From Desmodus rotundus (lineage: Eukaryota > Chordata > Mammalia > Chiroptera > Phyllostomidae), in the NCBI RefSeq assembly GCF_022682495.2, contig NC_071390.1:151876583-151940582 (forward strand): a DNA stretch of 64,000 bases, in the 5' to 3' direction. Of this stretch, positions 1 to 9,700 are shown one piece after another (within the stretch, counting starts at the first letter, position 1; each line of letters starts with the position of its first letter). The notes under the pieces were generated by a model. It was not told the origin of the DNA. It worked only from the letters and a program-made list of their open reading frames with translations, and ran no database searches. The position numbers and the translations under genes were made by a program.

Positions 1-71
1 ATTCATTCTTTAATTGAAACGTTGAAAAATAAGGACTATATATCAGCCGTGGCACAAGTCAAAGCTTTCAG
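1..71 (+). CDS. FRYL: FRYL penultimate coding exon, 3' part (enters from the left edge)
   Basis: The reading frame is open from base 1 and gives a peptide running from IHSLIETLKN to AQVKAF, ending with two bases (AG) of a split Arg codon. It is followed directly by a GT donor (ggtaaaa, GT at 72-73). Joining AG to the A at 878 gives an Arg codon and continues into the unmistakable FRYL C-terminus, so phase and sequence agree. The exon start is either outside the window or at its very edge. FRYL is a very large Furry-family scaffold protein with roles in cell shape and transcription. This tail lies beyond the conserved Furry repeats. The exon is too short to appear as a long ORF. Confidence 0.85.
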
Positions 72-877
72 GTAAAATGTGGAGGGATTCGTAAGGAGAT
101 GCACGCACACCAACCATTTTCATCTCGTAGCACACATAAACTAAAATTCTGCAGCACACACAAAAATATATTTTTGGCTATTCTAGGTATAATTTTGATT
201 CATTCACACTTGGTGGCCATTGCTGTGTTGTCTGTTGTCATTCTTTTATTTGACAGTCGGGAAAAGAAGTCAGTGCCCCTGACTGAGCAGTCAGGGACTG
301 CGCATTGTAAAAATCCTGCGGCGCACCACGTGAAAATCGCTGCTTTACGCCTAGAATGGGAGTTTGCAGTGAACGGGTTTGGGTTTCAATTTGGTGATTC
401 TATAGCAGGTCTTTGTGAAAGGAAAACATAATTTCGTTCTTTTTATGGCTGTCACTGAAATGATCCCAATTTTAGACTTGTTCACTCTCAGTGATAAATT
501 CAGTAATCTGTTTGCTCAAATATTATAAAAGATGCTCAGTTCAGTGGGCTGGGCGTCATCTCACAAACCTAAAGGTCACCGGTTTGATTCCCGGTCAGGC
601 CACATGCCTGTGTTGCAGGCCAGGTCTGCTGTTGGGGGTGTGCGAGAAGCAGCCAATCAATGTTTCTCTCCCACTCCCCCTCCCTTCCCCTCTCTCTGAA
701 AAATAAAATAAATGAAATGAAATCTTAAAAAAAAAAAATCCTCAGTGATTCACAATGAAATTAATCCTCAGTGATTCACAATGAAATTTTGTTGTCATGG
801 GTATTAACGCGAAATGTACTTAATCTTAATAATTGCTTGATTGAGTCTCAGGACTTAAAATTACTGTGTATTTTCAG
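72..877 (+). other. FRYL: FRYL last intron
   Basis: This 806-bp intron lies between a GT donor at 72-73 and the AG acceptor at 876-877. It contains one VES SINE at about 533-739 and a short A-rich tandem stretch after it, where the phrase ctcagtgattcacaatgaaat occurs twice (about 742-787). An ORF at 99-431 is not conserved coding as far as I can tell. Confidence 0.8.
533..739 (+). repeat. VES SINE (bat tRNA-derived), head slightly truncated
   Basis: It carries the VES B-box-like ggtttgattcc, the cacatgcctgtgttgcaggc core, a pyrimidine-rich ctctctctgaaaaataaa segment and a terminal A run. The first bases of the head are missing or diverged. Confidence 0.85.
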
Positions 878-1136
878 ATCTCTTTGGCCCAATGATATCT
901 TTGGCAGTTGTGAAGATGACCCTGTGCAGACGCTGTTACACATATATTTCCATCACCAGACGCTAGGCCAGACGGGAAGCTTTGCAGTTATAGGCTCCGA
1001 CCTGGATATGTCAGAAGCCAACTATAAGCTGATGGAACTGAATCTAGAAATAAGAGAGAGTCTACGCATGGTGCAATCATACCAACTACTAGCACAGGCC
1101 AAACCAATTGGAAATTTGGTGAGCACTGGATTCTGA
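878..1136 (+). CDS. FRYL: FRYL last coding exon (C-terminus of Furry-like protein)
   Basis: The acceptor is tgtattttcag, with the exon starting at 878. One base completes the split Arg codon, then 85 residues follow to a TGA at 1134-1136. The peptide runs SLWPNDIFGSCEDDPVQ, passes through a helical SEANYKLMELNLEIRESL segment and ends in NLVSTGF. I recognise this as the conserved FRYL C-terminus. The protein is a Furry-family scaffold. The open frame can be extended upstream of 878 into the intron, but that part is not coding. The gene is convergent with ZAR1. The rest of FRYL lies off the left edge. Confidence 0.92.
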
Positions 1137-2985
1137 GAAACTTCAGGCATCTGACAAAGAAACTAAACTGAAGACGATTAAGGATATTGACAAGCACCTT
1201 TTATGAACCCTTGCAATTCACTGATAAGTTCTTCTGGCAGCATCTACAACCACAGTGTAACTCGTGTCAAACTTTGGCAAGATAGAAAAAGTGTCAGAAT
1301 CAAAGATCTGAAGAAAAAAACATTGTTTAACAGCTGCCAATACCTCCCACAATTACTATGAAGAAGAAATTTTCTACTTACTTAACCTGTGTGAACAGAA
1401 AAGGGCTAAAAGTGATGCATACAAGTACATACATTGCTTTCTGGGGAACAGATTGTAAGAGTGTCTGCAATAACGGCCTCCGATACTGAGATGCTGAGAA
1501 GCGGGTAAATGAGGCTGAAATTGAGGCTGGTTCATTTTAGCTGAAGACCTGCAAAGCTGCCCGGATTTCTGGCAGCTGTCAACGGGATCTGCAATTGATG
1601 CTTACCCATCTACATGAAGAACATCCGGTCGGATAGATACACACAGAAACTTCTTTGCAGAAACCATTGATTTTTTTCACCATGTGGGATGAGGGTATGG
1701 GTGTTTTGTTTTTTTAGTCTGTATAAGGAACTGTGTGCGTGTGAGCTGGGGTGTGTGAATACGTGACAGTCATATTTTCAGGGTGTGGGTGTTTGGTGAT
1801 TCCGTCTCAGAGCATGCCTGAAAGAGCACTGCAAGATTATTTTTGAAGAAATTTTATTTTATTAGATCTAACTCTTCATAGTGTGTAAATGTTAGAACAT
1901 TTTAATAATATTTTAAAACTGGGCTTCCCCAGCACTTCAAAAAGAAATAATATATCTGTTAACGTTATTGGAATGCTGCTCAGTTCTCTGATCAGTGCTG
2001 ATGTGACGCCTGTTGATGACTAACCAAAGTAGACGCCTGCAGAGACTCTAAAGTGTAAGATACAGGTGTACGCTGCCCGCCAGCTCTTCTCGTCAGAAAA
2101 GTTAACTTATTTTACTCCATAATTATTATAGAAACTGTATAGATTAAAACTAGTATTTTTCCCTTGTACATTTGTGCAATGCACTGTATACAAGACTAGG
2201 TGTACAAAGCTAAAGAGAAAAATTGTGGTCATTGCTGGTAGACTGTATGACTTGTAGGCTCGGAAGTCTACAGAATTCAAGAGGAGAGATGCAAATGCAT
2301 TTTTATATGTTTATTCGGGACTCAGATGTTTCACCCTAAAGGAACCTGGGGCTGTGGGGGGAAATGAAAGAAAGCCTGAAGACTGACTACCAAAACATGC
2401 AATATACTTATTCACTAAGTCTGTAGCATAACATGAACTGGATTCTCTGTCCTTTTTTAAATAGCATTTTGTAAAAGAAATGAATGTAGTCCCACAATTC
2501 CTCCGCTCTGAAAGGAACACCTTGTATTTTTTATATGCATCTCTTAATCCACTGTGACTTTTCTTTTAAACTGGGCTCTGTGATTCCAGAGTTTGGAATG
2601 TAGAAATGAAATGCTTAGTTTTGCCTTTTCTTGGCGGTGTGGACCCTGCCGGAAATGTAATTATGCTCAAGTGCATTAACTGGAGGCACTGTGCGCCCCA
2701 TTGGACTGCTGACTACAGTTATGTTACCGATAAAATTCCGTAACTGGTCACGGCACATTCATAATCACTGTATTTTTTGACCCTGATAAAAAGAAATTAT
2801 TTTGATGGTGTTCTGGTACTGTAAATGGCGTCCTTTAAATTATTTAATAGCATTTGGGTGTGGGGCAGGAAGAGAGGGCTGGTGTCCAGAGACACACCAC
2901 ATTTTACATCCTAGCTCACCATCCCCTACTTTTCCTCACCCTCCTTCTATCCTTTTGTTAAAATAAAAAGCATTGTAGATGTTGG
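1137..2985 (+). other. FRYL: FRYL 3' UTR
   Basis: This is non-coding, AT-rich sequence without recognisable repeats, following the FRYL stop. It runs to an AATAAA at 2962-2967 with a GT-rich stretch (gttggtttgtgttgt) just after it. Its length, about 1.85 kb, is inferred from that signal. Confidence 0.7.
2962..2967 (+). terminator. FRYL: FRYL poly(A) signal AATAAA
   Basis: A canonical AATAAA is followed 14-25 bases later by a G/T-rich downstream element, so cleavage is expected near 2980-2990. It is the best-formed signal downstream of the FRYL stop. Confidence 0.65.
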
Positions 2986-4849
2986 TTTGTGTTGTACTTT
3001 AAGAAAGGATGAATGATTATAGTGTGCATCATTTAGATACTGTTCAAATTACCTTCATTACTCTTAAATACAGTTTTCTGTAAAAGGGGGAGAACAAAAT
3101 TAGTTGACTACACAAATCGATCCTTTCAGACAGTTGAAATTTGCTTTTGGCATTTATTTGTGTGTAACTGAGTCTGCTGGTAGGGTAATGACAATGAGCA
3201 CACCCGCAAAGGTCCAGGCGCCGCGGTCGCCGGGGCTGCCCTCTGGCGAAAGGGTTTCCCTCAGACTACGCTTCCCTGCTCCTGACCCTCTAAACCCAAA
3301 GTTTGCACTTACCGACAAAATACACCAAATGTTTAACTTACCAAACACCTTCATTAGTTCCTATCAGGGCCCAGTTTTTGCTCATAGAAGCTTTTTCTTC
3401 AGCGCACTACACTTACCATTTTTAATTACTTGTAAAATAACACCAAAAGAGAAGAGATCTGGAATTTCCCTCATGCTGCTTCTCAAATAGAAGGCCGAAG
3501 TGTTTTTACACAATGTACAAAATATTTTCTACTTCTCGTGATATAACAGGTATGGTTACAACCTTCAATCCACCTTAAATTTAGGAAGTTACCACGTTCT
3601 CTGAGAACAGACCCACCGAGAAAGCAGGTCTGCGAGGACCACTCACATGCCACCACACCGGCATAACCTGGGTGGGGGATGTAAGACGGTACAATCAATG
3701 TGATTAGGATTGTTTTATGACTTTTTAAAAATTTGCAAAGTAATCCACTGTCACTCTAGCAAATGCAGGAAATAGGCAGGAAGCTAGAATCACTTCTCTG
3801 GACACCCAGAGATAACAATAATCTGGAGTATTTCCCCCTAAGCCTCTCAAGCCCTTGCTTGGAAAAGCTCACTACCTCCAGGGCCTAGACATGCAGCTCG
3901 AGGGCGCTTCTCACTGCGAGAATGTCATCACTGTAACTCTCAGGGAAAAGCTCTTTGTGCCGCAAAGGTTTCGGCCCAAGCTTTCAGGACAAAAACCTTT
4001 CATTTTAACTTCTTAATTATTTATATTTAGAAACAAAACCAATTACCATATTCCAGGGTATTAGTTTGCATACAGATACTGTTAACTGCTTTCTAGAGCT
4101 ACACTTTTAACACATAAGCATAAATAAAAGAATTAAAAACATTTATATAGATACAGAATTAGTATGAGCCTTGTATAATGTGCATCCTTATTTTTCTTTT
4201 GAAAATGTGGGCAAAAATGTACACATTATACACGGCAAAATACGGTAGTTTGATCCTTGCTCTCAACTGTAAAACAGGGTTGGCTGCTCTTGGGAGAATG
4301 GTAAACAATATTAAAAGTGTAACTACCCATGTTAGTAGCTGGTGAATTTCTCTCTTAGGACCCACTGCAGCTGTCTCTCTGCTGTTCTCTCATTCATTCG
4401 GCACATGCCTGAGTGCCTCCTGTACGCCACCCGCTGCCGGGTGAGTCGAGTGAGTCTCCCGTCCCTACCCTCAGCCAAGTCGACAGCAGCGTCAGGATGG
4501 CACATCGCCTCGCCAACACCCAGAGTCACTGTCACTCGTTACTCCGACCCCCTCCCCACCCCCCCCACCACCATTTTACCTGCTCTTCGCAGGTCTCCTT
4601 ACTGGCTTAAAGGCATCCATGGTACAGCCAGAGTGGAGGTTTGTCACCGTGCCCCCTCACAGCTTTAAAACCTTTCAGTAGATTCTCACTGATGACGGGT
4701 ACCTGAGCGAGTGCCAAAACGTCCTCCCAGTCCGAGCCTACCACTCGCCCGCTGTCATGGCCCCCCCCCCCCACCCGCCCACTGCACTGTCCTGCCGCTG
4801 TGGCCACCACCTGGTGTTCTGGCCTTCCCACAGGTTCGCCTAATCTGAA

Positions 4850-5110
4850 AAAGGTCTCCTTCCCCGCTTCACTTCATCCAAACTTCAGCACCACTGAAGT
4901 CATTTTTTAAGCAAGCCTTTCCTAACCTACCCAAGTCAGGTCCCCTGTGACAATTAACTCTCTCTTCCATGTTCACATGGCAGGACTTCTATTTTATTTT
5001 TTTTTAATGGGGAAATGAGTGGTCATCTACCCTCCATTCTAGAAGCTCCATGAGGGCAGAGGCCACACCCAGGTTTCTCTGCAGTAAGTGCAAAGCTGAC
5101 TCGGCTGCTG
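4850..5110 (+). repeat. L2 LINE 3' fragment (old)
   Basis: Phrases such as aagcctttcctaacctaccc and agaagctccatgagggcagaggcc are typical of the mammalian L2 3' region. The copy is strongly diverged. Confidence 0.5.
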
Positions 5111-5114
5111 GTTT

Positions 5115-5245
5115 CCATGCTTCAGTTCCATAAACAGCACCTGGGGTGCCTGCTAAATGTTTAATTTAGCGATTCAACAGGGGCAGTGGCCTAGGGGTCT
5201 GCATTTTCAGCAGCACCTACCTAGGTCCATACGAATACAGAGGGC
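5115..5245 (+). repeat. MER5A-like hAT MITE fragment
   Basis: The order cacctggggtgcctgctaaa, then a toned-down ggggtctgcattttcagcag stretch, matches the MER5A consensus as I remember it. The copy is old and diverged. Confidence 0.45.
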
Positions 5246-5264
5246 CTTTGCCATTGCTCTAAGG

Positions 5265-5433
5265 CAGGGGTGTCAAACTCACTTTCACCAGGGGCCACAT
5301 GCAATTTTAGGATGGTATAAATGTAAGTACTCCTTAACTAGGGGCACTGCTGCTGGGTAGAAACAAGGTCCCGGGCCAGAATAAACAAGGCGGAGGGCCG
5401 GATTTGGCCCGTGGGCCTTGTGTTTGCCACCTG
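5265..5433. mobile_element. Non-autonomous hAT-type element with 'caggggtgtcaaactc' end
   Basis: The left end caggggtgtcaaactc and the right end gtgtttgccacctg form imperfect terminal inverted repeats. Between them lies the typical body gggccggatttggcccgtggg. The flanks tgctctaag and tgctaag look like a damaged 8-bp target duplication. Elements of this kind are common in bats, and this copy has no coding capacity. Confidence 0.65.
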
Positions 5434-6439
5434 TGCTAAGGGCTCTAGAGACCTCAGACTCACTTTAGGTTTTTATTCCTTGCATTTGTCTACACACAAG
5501 CGCCCAGTGTTTCAGACTTATATGCCCCCCTAAGGTAGTAAGGGTTCACTTGAACGGGCCGCTCTGCTTAGAAAATTGGAGAGTGGAGCAGTGAGCACCT
5601 GCCGCCTACTATGTGGTTTCTGTGAACCCCGACTTCACCGGGGCGGGAGGCTCTGGCTCAAGTGCCACCCTGGGCCAGGAGAGCTGGGGGCGGCGGGGGG
5701 GCGGGGGGAGCACCTCCGTTTTCTTGGGACTCATGTAGGAAGCTATTAGGTGCCATTACAAGAGAATCTTTATGTTAGGCGGGGAAAACACTTTGCATTT
5801 ATAGAACTGCAAGTCAATAAAAACAAAGGCTACAGCGGTCTTTGTCAACGCCCTTGAAAATCTGTAAGTACACTCAGGAGCCCTATTTTTAGAGAGCTCC
5901 CACCTTTAAGTCCACTTAACAAAGGCATCTAACATCTTCAAGAAGCCGCCCTTAGCAACCCTGTCCCAAGCCCCAGCTGTGAAATGGTGATTAACAAGTC
6001 AGTGTTGTTCACAGCGTGCCTCTTCACCGAGCACCCGCCCCCCACCCCAGCCCAGGAGTTCCTCACCCACCAGTCTGAGGTCGCCGGGAGGCACTGAAGT
6101 TCCCACCACGGCCAGCCAGCCCCTGGGGGTTGCCCCTTGCTGTCCCACACATCGAGGGCTCTGCCTCCACCTCCTTCAGAAGCATGCTTATTTTAATGGT
6201 GAGTTGGCTTCCCTTTGTTCAATTCCTATCTTGTTTATAAGCTCCAACCCTGCAGACACACAGAAGCAGCGAGTCTCACATCTGAGCCCCTCTAAGTTTT
6301 TCTCAAGTGATCAACACACCAGAGTCTGGCTGCTCCACACGCAGTGAACAAACATTAATCAGGGGACAGGCCCAGACTGTTAGCACAGGACAAGCTTCCC
6401 TAAACATTTATTTAAAAAACAAAAAAAAAGATTTCATGC

Positions 6440-6587
6440 AATTGTTTTGCAATACTTTTATTTAAAGGCTTTGTCAAAAACAGCCTTTGGGGGGGGGGGA
6501 AGGAAGAGGGCGAACGGAGAAGGGCTTGAGAAAAGCTCGCCTGTCTGCTCCACTAGCACGTGGTCAGGACAGGCCTTTTACACTCAA
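6440..6587 (-). other. ZAR1: ZAR1 3' UTR with stem-loop next to the poly(A) signal
   Basis: This short UTR of about 150 nt contains, in mRNA sense, a C-run (plus-strand G-run at about 6488-6500). A perfect 7-bp inverted repeat AAAGGCT/AGCCTTT (6488-6482 with 6470-6464) follows it, enclosing an 11-nt U-rich loop, and then comes AATAAA one base later. Confidence 0.65.
6457..6462 (-). terminator. ZAR1: ZAR1 poly(A) signal AATAAA
   Basis: A canonical AATAAA on the minus strand lies about 125 nt after the stop. A second AATAAA lies at 6412-6407 and could be a distal alternative. Confidence 0.7.
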
Positions 6588-6731
6588 TTAAATGATGTAT
6601 TTGAAGCTGAAACTGCTGTCGCAGGACAGGCGTTTGCCTTTGCATCTCCCACACAGGTCTTGGCGGTGGGGCCGCTTAGGGTCAATGTGGCGGAGTTTGA
6701 CTGAGCAGGAGCATCTAGTCTGTTTACAACT
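6588..6731 (-). CDS. ZAR1: ZAR1 exon 4 coding part (residues 357-403)
   Basis: It encodes SCKQTRCSCSVKLRHIDPKR and ends SFSFKYII before TAA (6590-6588). The acceptor is TTTTTCAG (AG at 6733-6732). It carries the last zinc ligands (CSC, LCGRC, SC). The residue after CSC is Ser where human has Pro, as I recall. Confidence 0.93.
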   Translation of the reverse strand, partial: SCKQTRCSCSVKLRHIDPKRPHRQDLCGRCKGKRLSCDSSFSFKYII

Positions 6732-9700
6732 CTGAAAAATCAAAGTGAGAAGCACGTTCAAAAGGTAAACCCTTGGTGATTTCCTAGGACTTCCGGAAGT
6801 TTCCTAGTCCATTCAAATACCCATTGAGTGCACTCTGAGCACGCCCTGCGCTGATCTCGCTGTCTGCGTCCCTGGAAGCAATGGCAGAGTTACGAACAGA
6901 GGGCGCTTCACCATTTGACGTCGTCCCATGTTGCACAGGGTTTAGTTGGGAATCGTGAGTTTCTTTTGAAACAATTTCCTTATAGAAAGTCTCTTCCTGC
7001 GCTCGAAGGATGGAGAACAAGCAAGCAGGGAACAGGAGTTAAATAAATGTATTGCAAAACAAAGAAAGCTAATGTGAGGCTAGTGGCCGGTAGCAAGCTG
7101 CGGGTCAGGCCTGGCCCCCGTGACTCGGCCCACTCCCTGCCCCAACCTATTGCAAATGACCTCAAGCCGAGACCGAAGGTAAAGCAGCAAGTGCTGAGCC
7201 CACAGAAGGGCGGTTAAGCATCCTACCTTAGAACCTCACCCTACTCTGCCATGACCTATGGGAGACTAAATAGTTTTCCACACTTAGTTTCCCTCCACCC
7301 ACCCTATGGGGATAATGTTTCCACGTCCACCTTGAGTCAAGTGCATTGATTAGGCTGTCTCAACTGGTTAGTGGGGCTCCACTATCCATGTGACAATCGG
7401 CAAGTTTAGTCACCTCTTCTGTCTTAGGTTATCAGAGCCCCTCAACATGGCACAGTGCTTCATTAATAGCAAATAAGCAATGTTACCTCTTAACCCTATA
7501 AAGCTCAGCAACTTGAATTTACTTCAAAACAAACTTTTCTCCTGCAAGCTCTCAGACAAGACTGAACTTTAAAACCCCCTGCTTATACTAAATGAATTAA
7601 ATTGGGTATGTGCTTCATAAAAACCATTTGGGCCAAACAGGCAACTTTTACCACCTCGTGTTCGTGCAGAACTGCACCCTACTTTTCGGCTTGCTTTCCC
7701 ACACATTAGACTGAGCAGCAGGTGAGGCAAACATTCTTCCATATTTCAAGTGAGGTACCGGTGTCTAAAATGTTACCACGAGCAAGATTTGCAAGGGCAG
7801 AAGGAAACTCCCACGGAGGGCCTGTTTCCCAGTGGAGTATTGTTTCCAAACTCCTGCCAGAGAGTTAAGTAAACCTGGAGGTCACTGGGAACCTCCCCTC
7901 TTATAGGAAATTCATTCAACAAACTGCACCAAAACCCTCCAACACTCACCAGTTCAGGCACAAAAATGCAAACATACGACTTACCTGACAGGTAATATCC
8001 TCCACTCGGTAAGGATTGTAAGACTTCTGACAAGTTCTACAAAACTGCTTGAAGTAAACCTGTGATGAGACAGGAAAAACGTAAAACCTTCCTGACACTT
8101 TGTCAAAGGATGCCAGTCACGTGGTACTCACCTTGCTCGTGCCCTGCACGCACCACACGTAGGCACTTTCCCACCGGATGTTGCAGTCCTTGCAGTGGTA
8201 GTAGCCGTACTTCTGCTCCAAGAACTGAAGGAGAGGATACCACAGTGTAACCAACACAGCCTCTGAGTTTGTATCCATTTCAGAAGGATTTATTTGCTAC
8301 TTAAAATTGGCAACTTCCTTCAGATCATGGAGGAAAGAAGCAGGGTCAGTTAGAAATAGTCTCTACGTAGTAGTAATTAGGTGAGCTAATTGCTTAATTA
8401 AGCAGATTAAGCAAGGATGGGCCCCCCCAAAGTTTATACGCCAGATTAACTTGGTTCCTATGAAAATTACTAAGCAGGTGTTTTCCTTTAAACAGGCAAA
8501 GGAAAAGCCAAACATCCAGGGTTCTCTTAAACCTCCAGATTCTGTAGGGGGAGGCCTTTTCTGTAGTGGGGGGCAGGGGGAGTCTGACTTTAGAACACAC
8601 ATGTGGGAGGGGTTACGCTGAAGAAAAGGAGTAAGACTCTGCATCCTGAAGTACTTTACCTAATCTTGGGCGAACACCTTAAATTCTCTATGGTGCTACT
8701 AGTTAAACTTCCACCAGACAACAGAGCCAGGCGTCTACATGGTGGGTAAGCTATAACGCAAGTGAAACGGGAATTAAACTAGCAGTGCCGTGTTCTTAGG
8801 CTTGCTTCGGTCCCGGTGGGGAACTAGGTGTCAACAAGCTTCTGGAGCTAGACCTTTAGAATGGAAAGGAACGCGGGAGGGCACTCAGGGCACTTTCACG
8901 GGTGAGCAAATTAAAGTCCAGAAAGGTTAAGAATAAAGACAGTGCATAGTTTATGTATAACTTCTTGATTCACTCCTCCCCTTGCCCGCCCCCACCCAGA
9001 GCCCTGGGACCACCGTGGAAGAGACGGAGGGACTCCTTGCGGCCTCACTAGCCTGCCCGTGCTTTCCCGCTTCCCTGGATCGCAGCTGCCCTCCGGGAAC
9101 TCCAGCCCTCTGGGGTCCAGCGGGGGTGAGCGGGCCCTCCGAGTCTGCCACACGCAGCAGCCCAAATACTCAAGCAGCACTGCGTTTGAGTGGGGGTGCT
9201 TTCCAGGAGCAAGGAAGGACCCTGACAGGCACTACAGTAGCTCTCGCTTCCAGGAGAAGCTTTGGAAATCCAGGCAAGAATCAGTTAGGGGTGAGCGGAC
9301 CAGCACCCAGGTAATCGCCTGTTGGGGTTTTTGCCACTTTATGTTCGGACAGACGAGTGGGATTCTTGGGAACCAACTCTCCTGCCAACAAGTCCGCCTT
9401 CTGACGCTCAGCCGAGTACCCGTCCGAGATCAGCGAATTCGCGGCCGACCCCGGACCGCGTGCCCACGAGCAGAGGTTGGGCAGCAAATGTGCTCAGAAT
9501 ACTTGTGTCACAGGGCGCCTCCCTCGCCAAACTCGGGGCTGACAGTTTGTAATCGCCGTAAACTGGCTACAGTCGGTTTTACTGTCGGCAGAGGAGGGTG
9601 CCGCGCGCTGCCGTCGGCGGCCGCAGAAAGGCAGACGGACGTCCTCCGCGCTGCACGTGGCCGGAGCGGGCGGGGACCCGAACCTGGAGGAGACGCACGT

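Larger units (their letters stand above)
2990..6400. other. Intergenic spacer between convergent FRYL and ZAR1
   Basis: No gene was recognised here. The stretch holds an L2-like piece near 4385-4480, an L2-like tract at about 4850-5110, a MER5A-like fragment at about 5115-5245 and a hAT-type MITE at about 5265-5433. It also holds a C-run near 4760, a G-rich run at about 5688-5710, and a small GC/CpG-rich patch near 3210-3255 in otherwise AT-rich DNA. Confidence 0.6.

Noticed and set aside
771..877. N-terminal part of the open frame leading into the last FRYL exon
   Set aside because: It is intronic. The pyrimidine tract and AG at 876-877 plus the phase match with exon 1-71 show that coding starts at 878.
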